From the NCBI RefSeq assembly GCF_040115645.1, contig NC_089541.1:372001-436000 (forward strand): a stretch of 64,000 nt of DNA, in the 5' to 3' direction. Both the position numbers and the translations under genes were made by a program. The number at the start of each line of letters is the position of its first letter. Positions within the stretch are counted from its first letter, which is position 1. This DNA is from Euwallacea fornicatus (lineage: Eukaryota > Arthropoda > Insecta > Coleoptera > Curculionidae). Positions 22,409 to 34,111 of this stretch are shown piece by piece. The notes beneath the pieces are model-generated. The model was given only the letters and a program-made list of their open reading frames with translations, did not search any database and was not told the DNA's origin.

Positions 22409-23420
22409 TGGCACAGAGAAACAACGAAAGATTGTCTAAATAAAGTTTATGAATAGAAAATCTCCTCTCTTATATCTGGATAGAGAAAGTTTGCACACAT
22501 CGTTGAAAGATCAGCCGAGCACTCAAAATTTTACATTTTCCCCGTTCTTGTTTTCTTTGCGGGATAAAAGCGGATTTAACTGAGCACGGAGATGTAGATG
22601 GAGAAGTTCCACGTCGACCGAATCGACTTGGCCTGTTTACGTAAACGCCATTTTTGCAAGGGAAAAACGTGGTCATAAAACTGCTGCTAATAAGGAGCCC
22701 GAGATCGATACACATGATTCGTAATAACACGGAAGATTGGCCAGACGGACGATAAATACCCAGGAGAGCACTCCCCGTTCCGTGGGCCCTTCCTGGACAA
22801 CAATTCCTTAATCTTGGACGATTCGAAAGGAAACCGCGGGCAACAATTTCGAATTTACTGCCGCTTATGTCGTAAATTTAGACTGGTGCCCAGTAAAACG
22901 AGAGATATCCCAATTTACAATTTTGGATTGTTCCCGGGGAAAAGCACGGCCATTTGACGTCTTAACTTGTATGGATAGCTACTTAAGCGGACATTAAGCA
23001 GGACGTTCTTTATCTCGGCAGGACTGTCAGTCTGGTTTTAAGAGCGTTCGAATGGAAACATAAAACGCAAGGGCCGGTTTCTGCTCGCATATGGTCGCCC
23101 ATAAAGTTTTATTTCCCTACAGTCAAATGATATTTGCCCGGCTTTAAGGGACTGGACTGGGACCGAGGAGAAAAAAAAAAGGAAGAAAAAAAGAGAGAAA
23201 AAAGTGCCGATGCTGCACATATCGTTGAAAAACAACAGCTTTCGCCTTCGGTTTTCGAAAAGGGAAAGGGAGCAAATCGACTCGATGTAAATTTTTATTT
23301 TACGTCGGTTCGCTCGAGATGTTCACGGCAAATCCACTTCGTCTAACAGAATAAGGCACGTCCCCGAGCAATCGTAAAACTCGCCAATTCACCAATCGCG
23401 CCGGCGCGCGCAGCTTGGGA
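22409..23420. other. No gene seen
   Basis: Unique sequence with an A/G-rich patch at 23166-23202. No coding motif was recognised. Confidence 0.35.
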
Positions 23421-23570
23421 GTCGCGCACACGCGCTACGAACAAAAGTTACGCGTGCGTTTCCCCAAGGAGTCACGCACACGCGCTACGAACAAAAGTTG
23501 CGCGTGCGTTCCCCCAAGGAGTCGCGCACACGCGCTACGAACAAAAGTTGCGCGTGCGTTCCCCCACCCT
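23421..23570 (+). repeat. Tandem repeat, 3 x 50 bp
   Basis: Three adjacent 50-base units starting GTCGCGCACACGCGCTACGA at 23421, 23471 and 23521. Each unit contains a dyad, CGCACACGCGC paired with GCGCGTGCG around ACAAAAGTT. Units differ at one to three bases. Confidence 0.95.
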
Positions 23571-23659
23571 GCGGCTGATCAAACGCCAGTTGCCTTAGAT
23601 GCGACACTCTGTGTGTTTTCAAACGTCCTAATCGAAAGTCGCGGATCATTTCCAGGGTG

Positions 23660-23900
23660 CGTGCACAGGGCGTCGACGTGGAAACGAACGAAGTTTTGAC
23701 AGTCACGGAAACTGCGAAAAGGCGTCGATCGCACTTTCAAGGGGGACAATCCTGAAGTCGGTTTTCCGGTGACTTGCACGCACCCCCTGGCGGAGGGGGA
23801 AACAACCGCTAAAACCTTTAATGGGACTGGGGGCAGAGTTGTAACTCGCTTGAAGGTCTGAAGATTGCTCTTCCAAATGTACCTCTTTTTCACTGAGAGG
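23660..23900 (+). repeat. Dispersed repeat shared with 42.3-42.6 kb
   Basis: It aligns over about 200 bases with 42305-42590. Shared blocks include TTGC.CGCACCC, GGAAACAACC and CTAAAA.CT.AATG. A CAGGGCGTCGACGTGGAAACG at 23665 resembles the CAGAGTGTCAATTTGAAAACG at 42314, suggesting a transposon terminus. No protein is recognisable. Confidence 0.6.
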
Positions 23901-24099
23901 TGTCAGAGAAATCGCGTCCGAACCGCGAACAAGGTTGGGTATGTCCTAGGAAAATTGTTTATAATGACTGCCCACAATGACGTTCCTAAACAGAGTGACA
24001 AACTCCATTTTTAAACTTTAACATTCGCACAAACTCCCACTCGAATTCCCCCACTTCTTCTCTTCGACTCTTCCAAATCTCAAGGCTGAAAACAGTCTT

Positions 24100-24104
24100 G
24101 AGAG

Positions 24105-24159
<55 letters not shown>
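24100..24159 (+). repeat. (GA)n microsatellite inside a transposase relic
   Basis: Sixty bases of GA repeat lie immediately after the WPPRSPDLAPLDFF motif of the minus-strand transposase relic, replacing the expected C-terminal continuation. Confidence 0.9.
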
Positions 24160-24160
<1 letters not shown>

Positions 24161-25060
24161 AAAAAAATCCAGAGGTGCTAAATCGGGCGATCGTGGTGGC
24201 CATTCAATTCGTCCAATCCTCTCGCTAGGAAACCCATCGTGTGACCACTGCTTTGCAGGACGAAGATAAAGGAAAGCTCCGTCTCGGTGGGAACGAAGAC
24301 CTTCTTGTGACACGCTACTGCCAGCCGCGTCAACTTAATCGTCTAAACCGTTGTCGTTGTTATCTTTTAGTCCGCATCAATATCTCTTCTAACAGACTTA
24401 AGGAGAGCTCACCAGCTAAGTTTTCCTCCATCGATGAAGGACCAATAACGGCGTTGTCTCGAGAGTACCAGCCCAGACGTGTACTCTTTGCGGATATTTG
24501 TGAATTGTCTTCTCTGAGCGGTCGGGGACCCTCATCGGTCCACCGTACGACTCCGTCCGTCAACGTGTCCGTTAAGGAAACGCGTGCCCTCACCACTAAG
24601 ATAAATATTTTGTGAAATATTTCCGATGTTATTTATGAAATTTGTTGTTATTGTACAAAATTGAATATTTCTGTCAGAATCGTCATCAAAAAGTTGCTGC
24701 AGGATCTGTATTTTGTATGGGTGGAATTGGTTTAACCCCAGCGCTTTTCCCACTGTTCAGCGAGATGTTCCTGCTTCACGTGCTGCGGCACGCCCGTTTC
24801 TCTAATTAAAGAGACCGAAACTTCACTTCGAGCTGCTTCACTCAGAACACGCTTATTAATCCTTTTTCTGGTGACGGCGAAACCAGTTTCAGCAAACTTA
24901 GGAACTAATTCCAACACGAATTTAGGTCTCAAATCAATATTAGGATTGCTCTCGTTAAAATCCTTGCTGTTCTTCTTGCGCATCCTCCACATTCCCCATA
25001 GACGAAGATAATTTCGGTTTTTCGTCGCGGGGGTGTTTTTTTGTAAACAACCTCGCAAGC
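24160..25060 (-). pseudogene. DUF4817/DDE-type transposase relic cut by microsatellite
   Basis: Minus-strand pieces in order. 25058-24790: FNESNPNIDLRPKFV, AETGFAVTRKRINKRVLSEA and EVSVSLIRETG, the N-terminal DNA-binding domain. 24730-24540: FHPYKIQILQQLFDDD, then a first catalytic region in which the expected FSDE is degraded and FLNGHV remains. 24596-24390: AKSTRLGWYSRDNAVIG and GELSLSLLEEI. 24313-24160: a degraded second Asp region and IEWPPRSPDLAPLDFF with the third Asp. The frame changes several times. After the last motif the coding sequence gives way to a GA microsatellite. It belongs to the same broad family as the relics at 11.8 and 38 kb. Confidence 0.8.
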
Positions 25061-26504
25061 ACGCGACCCCTAACTCTCGAAACGAAGTTTACAATGAAAA
25101 TTATTTAGTCGTTCGACGACGCACGAACTTGGGAGTTCCATCGTCCTCCATTAACCGGTGAGTCTTATTGTCGCCCTTTTCTCCTGCAAGGAGAACATTT
25201 GAGTAAACACACTTACCAGCGCAAAAGATCAAAGAAAAACCAAAACAATAATCGGTGGATTACAGAGATTTGGAAAAATCGAAGGGAAAAATCGCAGCTG
25301 CGTGGGGGGAAATCCGAGTGGAAGTCTCTTTGAACGTTCGAGTGGTGTTTGAAAAGGGCATCGATTATTGCGTAAAAGACAATAATCAGCATTTTCACCA
25401 CTTCAAACGTTAACAAACGATTTTTTTCCCGATACAATTGTTGCTGAAGCTGGTTGCGCGCGATTTCTCCAAAATCCCCTCAATGGAAAGAGGTACGCTC
25501 GGGAAGGTGGCTTTCGGACCTTTCGAATGAGGTGCAACTCGACCCCCTTCGCGTTCAAGATTCTAGCGGTTGTTTCCACCTCCGCCAGAGGGCGCGCGCG
25601 ATCTAATGGAAAACCGGCTTAATGTCCCCCACGCAATTAACCTGGAACTGCTTTTGCATATTTATGTATCTTTGTTTATTTTACGATGCGATTTACGATA
25701 ATCGGAATATCGAAGGTGGTTCGTTTTCGAATTTGCACGTAGTGCTAGCGCCCGTCTGCCACGGTTTTGGAGGTGCGGTCGGAGAGGTGCCGAAGGAAAA
25801 TCGGTCGGGAAGTCGCCGGTACGTTCCACTCTTTCGGCGTTGATAGGTCGAGATCCTGGCAGCTTCTCCCAGGGGGTACCACTCGCGGAGACGTTGCCGT
25901 AAAGACGGGGCGCCGGCCAGCCCCGTCGGAAGTATCGTCCCCGCGTACCCGTAGGCGGGTTCGTTCGGGGCTCTGAAGGCGACGCGTGCCATGAAAAAGA
26001 GTTTTTCCAGGGGAGACTGTCAGAGATCGTCTGTTTAGGCGTCAGAATTCGACCAAAAATGGCGCTCGCCGAGGGCCATTTTCACGCGTCGCTACCCAGC
26101 ACTGCTCGCGATGTACGTCCGAATCCGCCACCTTTTTGCAATTCATTCGGAAAACTCTTAAATTTACTTAAACCGTCGTACAAAATACCCATAAACCTAA
26201 ACGAAACTTTCCAATTTAAACCGATGTAGTAAACGCGGTCTTAAGGCAAAGTTTGCCATATTCATTGTTCCGGGCCCTTTTCCCTAATTCCGGAGCCACC
26301 TACAGGTGATTAGAGCTAACGAGGTAAGTTCGGCCCTAGAATAATACTGCCTCCCTTTTCAATTTACTTTTATTGAAGAACGGAGCGACTATAACAAAAC
26401 ATTTCCTTTAGCAAATTGCTGAGCTGCCATGGGACCGGACGAGGACATTTTCAAGTTCAATAAATAGTTTCGAGATTTACACTTCGACTTTTAAATATTT
26501 TTTA
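25061..26504. other. No recognisable gene
   Basis: The GC-rich stretch at 25740-25990 is open in both strands over about 80-100 codons, but no motif, splice pair or repetitive family could be assigned. Confidence 0.35.
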
Positions 26505-27100
26505 TACAGGGTGTTTCCTAAGGGCGGTACGTAGCTTCGGGAGCGCATTCCACAGCCGGAATGCAGGTAATTTTGTTACGTAAACTGTGTCGGAAAAATC
26601 CCCCCCTCCCCCCCCCCCCCTCGTCGCGGAAATACGGGGTGTGGAAATTTTATCGTTCGAAATTGAACGTCCCGCGCGCAGATGAAGGAACGGTGCTGGT
26701 GGCCAGCAAAGTGCCGCCGGTTTCGCCACCAAGCAGGCAGGTGCGCAACAGAAGAATTCATACCTCCATGCAAGAATTTCTCCTCGTAAGAGTGGTAAAA
26801 AGGAATGGAGAAGTTGAGCCGCGACGTGTTCCGTTTATTTACCCACGAAAAAATGCCCGGAGGCTTTTTTCCTTCCGCACGCGTAACTAAAAAAGGAGCA
26901 AAATATTGGAAAAGAACAGTGGCGCGCCACATTTATCCTTTAAAACGTCCAGCAGTTATCCTGCCCGCGCGCCGCTGGTTACACAACGGCCACCGCTTTT
27001 AGCGTGAATTACGCGCCGTTGCCAACTCTCAAGCCCGGCAAAGTTTACAATAAAACAATTAAAAAAATGTAATCTTTTAAAGACATTTTCACACCCTGTA
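26505..27100. mobile_element. Candidate MITE, 596 bp
   Basis: TACAGGGTGT at 26505 and ACACCCTGTA ending at 27100 form a 10-bp perfect inverted pair at a distance typical of MITEs in this window. Beyond ten bases the ends do not match, so they may belong to two different elements. The inside is not a recognisable gene. Confidence 0.35.
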
Positions 27101-27129
27101 TGTCCGCGACGAAGCATTTTCGGGACGTA

Positions 27130-28370
27130 TTGGGTTGTTCCACAGTTAATGCCGTTTCACTCTCATAGATGGCCCCACTCATACGTATCGAGTTATAGTG
27201 ATCTCGTCGCTCACATTATCATACGCCATTTTAAAGGTTATGTTTCAGACTCTTTTCGATCGAAAATCGAGCGTGACTAGTAAACGAGAAGTTGTTTCGA
27301 ATTTAAGTCGAAGATGGACGATCCAAGTGAGCACTATCGACACATTTCATTATTTCACTCTCGAAGGGGCGAAAATGCGGTACGAGCTCAGGAGAAATTG
27401 CATGAAGTTTATGGTGAGAACCGCCGCACCGAACGCCAGTGGCGGCGTTGGTGATCTCGCTTTCGTTCCGGAAATTTTAATGTCCAAGATGCACCACACG
27501 CCATTGACGACGATGAAATGAAGGCCTTGATCGAAGCCAATCGGCGTGTGGCAACTCGAGAGATGGCAGAAAAGTCGAACAAATCGAATTCAGCCGTTTC
27601 TCTGCATTTAAAAAAGCTCGGGTACGTTGGCAGATCGGATGTTCGGGTACCTCACGAATTCGAGAAGGTTCACCTAACCCAACGCATTAACACACGCGAT
27701 TCTTTGCTGAACAGCAACCAAAACGACCCACTTCTAAAAAGAGCCATAACGGGCGATCAAAAATGGATCGTCTACGTTAACGCACTCCGAAAACGATCAT
27801 GGATCAAACGAGAAAGACCTGCGCAATCGACGTCCGAAGCCGACATTCATCGAAAGAAGATTTTGCTATCTGCGTGGTGGGACTACAAGGGTATTCTTTA
27901 CTTCGGACTGCTTCCGAGAAACCAAACTATCGATTCGAATGTTTACTGTCGTCAGCTATCGAAATTGAACGAAGAAATCACAGGAGAACGTCCTGAACTC
28001 GCCAATCGCAAAGGGGCACTGTTCCATCGTGATAACGCCCGTACGTCTTTGATAACGCGTCAAAAATTATTGGAACTAAATCGGGAACTGACACCTCATC
28101 CACCGTACAGCCCGGACTTGGCGCCGTCAGACTGTTATTCGTTCAAAAGTCATTTGAATGGCAAAAATTTCGATTCTGATCGAGCCGTTAAAATGAGTTT
28201 TCACATCTAAAAATTGAGACTTTTTCGAACGCGGAATTTTCCAACTTGCCGAAAGATGGCGCTACCGCCGAGATGGCCGCTACGTCACTGATTAATATTT
28301 ATTATTAATGTTTAGTAGATTCACTTTGGAAAAACATGAAAAACGCGACGTTAATTATGGAACAATCCAA
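27130..28370 (+). mobile_element. Mariner element, 1241 bp, complete ends
   Basis: Left terminus TTGGGTTGTTCCACAGTTAA; right terminus in reverse complement TTGGATTGTTCCATAATTAA. Both are flanked by TA (27128-27129, 28371-28372). The size fits the ~1.3-kb norm of mariners, and the transposase fills the plus strand between them. Confidence 0.9.
27314..28293 (+). pseudogene. Mariner transposase with one stop and a late frameshift
   Basis: From ATG 27314 a single frame runs to 28210, broken only by TGA at codon 47 (27452-27454). The helix-turn-helix part includes ENAVRAQEKLHEVYGENRRT and FRSGNFNVQDAP. The WVPHEL equivalent is degraded to RVPHEF. Catalytic motifs are TGDQKWIVY (first Asp), FHRDNARTS (second) and YSPDLAPSD (third). 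Only 32 residues separate the last two Asp, not the 34 usual for mariner, because two residues after DNAR are missing. Near 28200 the frame shifts, and the C-terminus continues as FFERGIFQLAERW to about 28293. The sequence style is that of the mellifera group (recognition from memory of motifs, not a search). Confidence 0.9.
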
Positions 28371-28453
28371 TAGTTCCTATAACGAGATTACCTCTATTTT
28401 AGCTGTAGAACACGCTCCCGAAGCTACGTACCGCACTTGGGGAACGCCCAGTA

Positions 28454-29036
28454 TGTACACAGGCCGTCAATCGAGCACGCGCAGACACTTCGAGGGACGA
28501 GTCTTTGACCGATTCCGGTGCGAAAGGTTCCCGTTAAGGCGCGGTCGCGGCGGCTCCGTTTAAGAGATACCGAGTGTTTAAATTTTAACTTTAATTTGTC
28601 TTTCTGCGAATGTCTTCGGACACAGACGAGCCAGTCGGACGCAGTTAGTGCTCGCGGGTTTTTCACGATGCAAAACTCAAATGTCGTCTTAGTTCTTTGA
28701 TTATTGCCGATAGGGGGCGCCACGTGCAGCGTTTCGTCACGTTTAAATTGGCCCTAAGTCTTTCGCCCCGCATTGCGGGTCGCTTTTGCATTATCGCACA
28801 TTCGGTTTCGTTCAAAGAAGTACTCTCGGGGAGTACCTATTATATATATATATATATATCTGTCTGCGTCTGCGTCCGAAAAAATATTCACAGGAGGCCG
28901 AGTTAAAACTGAAACTTAAACACCCTGTATATCTTAAACGGAGCCGTCGCGACTGCGCGTTAATGGGGACCTTTCGCCTAAGGAAATCGGTCAGAGATTC
29001 GTCGCTCGAAGTGTCTGCGCGTGCTCGATTAATGTA
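28454..29036. mobile_element. Foldback element, ~583 bp, ~185-bp arms
   Basis: The segment 28454-28640 is repeated inverted at 28855-29036. Shared blocks include TCGAGCACGCGCAGACACTT, GCGAAAGGT.CCC.TTAA and CGGCTCCGTTTAAGA. The right arm contains an internal CACCCTGTA where the left has CCGAGTG. The loop holds a TA microsatellite at 28841-28859. It lies 83 bases from the mariner. Confidence 0.8.
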
Positions 29037-30075
29037 CAGTGTGTGCAGTTTTTATTTCGGTTATTATTTACGACTTGTTGCGAAACCCACTTCTAAGCCG
29101 GTGTGAAATCGTCCAGCTTTCGCCGAAGGGAAGAAACGATAAGCCGGGACTTAACTTGTTTTCCCTTTCCATTCAAATTACTGGAACGTTCCAAATTGTC
29201 CCTCAACGAGGAGAAAGGTGGCTCGAACCGGTCCCGATGCTCTTGATCCCGCTTTCAAACCATAATGCCTTTATACGTATCGTTGGGAGCGCAAACACAA
29301 AATTCCCTTTTTTCCCTTCGTTCCCTTTGATTTAATATTTACACGGTAAGTACTACTTGTTGAAAATATTTGAACTTCGGAGTATTCAATTATTTACTAA
29401 AAATCTTCTCTCCCTCGTGTTGACACAGAAGTTTCCATGAAATAAAATTAAACACATCGAAATGATCGAAAATCGACCGCAATCGAACTCGAGGCCGGCG
29501 CAACTATCGCAAATCGACCGATCGTCACCGGCCCTAAAGCGCACATGTGCACGGCCCGTGTAAAACGATCGCGAAGGGTCGTTTCGGCGCGAACACGCTG
29601 TATAATGCCCAGTTATGGTCCCGGACTCGTAATTTGTCAGTTAGTTTTGTCAAAGTTGTCTCTTTGCTTCCGGAGAATCCCGTTTTGTGGTTCAAACTAT
29701 TACACTTTCGGAGTTTAGGGTCAAAGTTGCAACTCTCCACAAAGGGGGTAGGAGGGGGGCGTAGGAGGGGGGGCAGTCTATGATATTCGGAGCTACGTGC
29801 GGACTTTGTAGGTCACGAGATTAAATTATGTTCGCATGGCGGTTTTGTGTCCAGTTCGGGTCATAATTCTATCGATTCATCGTAATAATAATAACAATAA
29901 TGACCCGAAGTGGAGATTTAAATATATTTAGAAAGTTTGGGGTCAATTGACACAATTTAAAGGGGAATTTTGCCTGAACGTTCGCCTCCCGGCATCCCAT
30001 TAATAGCGAGACAAGTTCCGGGCCCAAATGGCCGTGACGTGTCAATATGACGTCATTTCGTCGGTCGCCTAGCAT
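29037..30075. other. No gene seen
   Basis: A G-rich patch at 29745-29775 and unique sequence otherwise. Confidence 0.35.
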
Positions 30076-30700
30076 TTAAATTCCGCGGTGCTTCGCCCGG
30101 TCGGCCGCCTCTTCACCTCCTACCGCTTCCGAGATCCCGCATATGCGTCGTCGGCTGGGACCGCACTGTATAGTCAGATGACAGTGACGGCCGGAAGAGC
30201 AATTGCCAAGACTTGGCGAACCGAGTCTCGATGTCTTCATCGACCGAGCTAAAACCCCAAGTTGCGCCCCTGCACGTCTTACATTCGTCCCCTGCCAGAT
30301 GTCGCGATCCGTTGGAGTCGCTGGAAATGGTTGAAATTCCTCGTCCTTTGTACTCTCGCCAAGAGCCAAATTGCGAGGTGTCCAAGTCGTGAATGTGCTT
30401 CGGAGGTGGTTCTTGGGTGCCGGAATTCCCCGCCGTTATTACCTTCGGCGGGGGTCGCCGTAATCGGGGACGAAGGCAATTTTCGGGTCACGGGATAATC
30501 TGCCCATTGGCCGTCAGGCCTGGCGAAAGGGGCATTCTTCGGCCGAAGTGCGCTCCGACCAAGAGGACGCCCGTGTCTGCTGACCATCAGCTTCCAGCAG
30601 CTGGGAAGCATCGTTATTATCACTGTTGTCGCTCCCATCACTCAAAGGTGAATCCATACATCGCCAATCCTCAATCATAGCTCATACTCTTCATCGGAAT
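30076..30700 (-). pseudogene. Coding-like relic with acidic N-terminus, unassigned
   Basis: From a minus-strand ATG at about 30659 the sequence reads MDSPLSDGSDNSDNNDASQL and continues to EECPFRQ before a stop. Just upstream, another frame reads DDRDSDEEYEL. Further on, open stretches in other frames continue to about 30113. An acidic Ser/Asp-rich start followed by frame-broken open sequence would suit a decayed transposon gene, for instance the acidic leader of a piggyBac-like transposase or a gag, but I see no diagnostic motif. It could also be a chance composition effect. Confidence 0.25.
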
Positions 30701-33700
30701 CGCGATCGTCCCATCCCCCACTTCTTCAACTAAGTGTTAATCATACCTATGCGGTACAAGTCAGCCCATGAACCGTGTTAACGTTCAAACGGTTTGTCCT
30801 AGTTCCACGACTTTCGGAAGATCCCACGTGTGTTTACCTTGCTAAGCAGGTATCCAGTCCGTCCCGGACTCTCGCAAACAGAAGTACAACATACTTGTCG
30901 GTTCGAAGTGGAACCGACAAGTATTACAAGTGGTGCTCGCGTGTGGGCGCTCTCGTACAATAATCGCGGGCGGTATCTCCAACCTCCAAGGAAGGAGCCC
31001 CCGCGTGTCCCTCGGCGACAATGGAAAATTCGAGTTAAACGTCGAACTGCGGGATTCGGTCTAAATCTCAAAAATTTGTAGAGGTCGGTATAACGAATTC
31101 CGTGGGTAAATTAACGTCATCAAGAAATTAGTAGATGTACAGGAGGTTCTGCATCAAAATATAAATATTTAGCGTCTTGAATAGGTAACCCGGCGAAATT
31201 TTAAATGCACGGCCCCACGAAGGTTCGGATCCCACGCGAACCCATGAAAGGTCTCGTGCGAGAAATTTCCCCGTGTGATTGGTGGTTCGCAAGGCTCACT
31301 ACTATCGTTCGGCCCTAAATCGTGCATGCCCCCCTCCCATTTTTTGTGGTTCGTTTATTTTTCTAAAAATTGGTGACGTCACCGGCAGGGCAAAACGACC
31401 GTTTCTCTAAAAATCGAGATGTGGGTCAAGTGACACCTCCAATCGAAGGTGCTTCCTGCTATTTTTGATGGCACGATGCCACTGAAGGTCGCCTGATTAG
31501 GCTTTGAATCGCGGGAAAACACACATAGGAACATACGTTATGTATGTAGAGTATGTTCCCTCAAATGTGAAAAGAGCAAATATTGGAAAAACGCAATATA
31601 ATTAGTTTTTACGAAATGTCAGGAATGGCGTCGCCATTAGTTTCGTCACTGGGTCATTTGGGTTATCTTGCGGTCATCTGCATTTCATCCCGTCTTATCC
31701 TATTGTATTATCCCGTGCAGAGTCGCCTGGCGTGACGGACAAGTGGAGTCCATTAGGGCCGCGAGATAAAATCTTCCTCGGCCATTGAAATCGCTTCATT
31801 CTTCCTTGTAATTTTCTGTTAGCAATTGCAAGTCATCATCGCAAATTAGTTTTTTTGTTTAGTGCGATAAAAACGTTGATTTACAGAAGTTCGGGGATCT
31901 ATTAATCCATAAACTCTCGCTGATGCAAGCGAGGAATTTGTTGACAAATTGCATTTTTGTCAGGTACAAAATGGTGCTCAATTCGAACATTAAATTTAAT
32001 TAATTTTCTATCAACGAACGAGTTTGCTCCAGCATTTAGGCACTATGAATCTGAATTTGTATTGAATTTTTTTACATTCATTGTTTTTGTTCGCGGCCCT
32101 TTTCCTCCAAAAAGGAATTGATAGATTTTAAATTGTGTTGCTGCATTAAATGCAGTTTCGAAATACCTTCGACTCGAGGTATCACTGGAAAAACGTTTCG
32201 ATTTAAAAAATGGGCTATTTTGCCATGCCGGTCACGTGAGCGAAGCGGCTGAAAAGAATAAGGGAACGTCGCAAGGCAGCACTGCTCGTGCCGCTTAAGG
32301 CTGCTTTAGATTTTTTTTTATTAAATTTTTTTTTTTTTCAATTTTTTGAATTTTTTTTTTTATTTTTTAAAAAATTTTACTTTATTTTTTTTTTTTTTAT
32401 AATTTTTTGCTAAAAGGCGAGCCGCGGGGGAGTAAATTTACAGTGCCGCGTCATGTAGATTATGTATATAAAGTTGAAGAAAATTTACGAATTCGATAAA
32501 ATGTCAATGCTGCACGCTGCTGATAATTCGGGGTTTTTTCCTGACTGCACGCTCCTGAAATTTGACCGAAAAATGGCTCTATTTAACGGCCTTTGCCCGT
32601 AAAGCTGACGCCGGAGAAACCGCAGGAAGCCTTCCTCGACCGTTTCCGTAGCGTAAGCAAAAATTTTAAAAATTTCCACAGTTCATTCGATAATTCGATA
32701 ACCACATTTCCATGGTCGTTTCTTCCGCACCTATCAGCGCCTCTGAGGGCCGTAAAACCGTGATCGATTCGGCTAATTTCGAGTTTTTACTGCCGCTCCT
32801 TGGGATCATTGCCGAATGTTTAACCGATACCCGGAAAGTTGAATTTTCGTGCGTCGTAGGCAACTTTTAGGTGCGACCATTAAAGAAAAACCGTAAACGT
32901 CGAACGTCGTCTCATTTTAACGATTCGGAAGTTGTAACTTTCGAGCCCTTATAGTAGCGCCAAATAGATCCGGAAGTTGAGCTCCTCTCTAATGGTTTTT
33001 CCTACTTAAGGCGTCGGTTACTTTCGAATTATTTAAGTATAGTTTAACGATGTCGATGATGGAAAGCTTCTCCGCATAATACCAGAAAGAAATTTTGCGA
33101 GCGGCTGCCCGCGTCCCCAATCGAGGGGACTTCACGTCGGTCGAAAATTTTCGAATCGCTCCCCCTTCGGCCTGCCCACACGGTGACGTCATTAAGTTTT
33201 CCCAGGTTTTTCACACCCTTCTTCCAAGTTCACGGCATGTTGTACTGTTTTAACAAGAATTAGAATTAAAAGCGACACTCGGATGGAGTGGAGCTAAAAA
33301 GAGAACAACGGGAACAAAGGGCCTTTAAATGAAGTTTAAGATCAGAAAATCCCTTTTTTATTTCGCAAGAATAAAGTTTGTGCACGCCGTTCTGCCAGGA
33401 GGGTCGTCCTAGATTTTTTCCCCATCCCCCCTGGTAATGATTTACAAATAAATTGTTTACTTGGGAAATGTGAGAATTTCTCGTACGTCTGCTCTTGTTC
33501 AAGTGGTCTATTGTCGGAGATGAAATAAACGACAAACAACAGATAAGATAACCTGAATGGCAACTTTCTATTTAGTTCCTTCGGCAACCCGCTGAAAATA
33601 ACCTCCTGTAAGGTAAGACGGCTCCTCGGAATACAACTTAAATCCCCCCTTGCTATCGAACTTTTTCCTAACGGTCACATTTAATCTCCTTCCGAGAAAA

Positions 33701-34110
33701 GAAACGAAATAAAATCCTCCGTAGGACTTAACATCTTAAGCCCGTTGTTTGTTCATTATTATTGTGTTCGGGGTGTACACAAAGAAGAAGTTTCCCGAGC
33801 TAAGAAACCGAACACAACTTTCTAAATGCTTTTATTCTAAAACAAATATAAATTCTGGAGCTTTGAGGCTTTCTACCGAACTTCCGATGCGCCTTCGGGC
33901 CAAATACGTACTCGGCCACAAAAGTGAGTTTTTACACGAACACTCGGTTAATAAAACTTAATTTTTTTACTTCTGGACGGTTTAAGTGTCCCTAGGAAGT
34001 CTCGCAGGTGTGCCCCAGCGGAGCTGAAGAACGGATTATCCGCCGCATATTGGTCGAATAGGTGGATCGAAATGACGTTTCCGCCACGTTGTTTTTTTTT
34101 CACGTCAAGT
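30701..34110. other. Long stretch without recognisable gene
   Basis: Contents seen: a perfect hairpin at 30892-30923, a weak hairpin GGAACATAC...GTATGTTCC at 31517-31550, and T/A low-complexity sequence at about 32310-32405. The open stretch on the minus strand at 32989-33192 has no motif. Confidence 0.4.
30892..30923. other. Perfect 13-bp hairpin with 6-base loop
   Basis: TACTTGTCGGTTC, loop GAAGTG, then GAACCGACAAGTA. All 13 base pairs are exact. Confidence 0.8.
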
Positions 34111-34111
34111 T

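Noticed and set aside
22222..22443. Arg/Glu-rich open frame
   Set aside because: It is a reading of the GA microsatellite.
23421..23570. CRISPR-like array of 50-bp units
   Set aside because: No unique spacers; whole units repeat.
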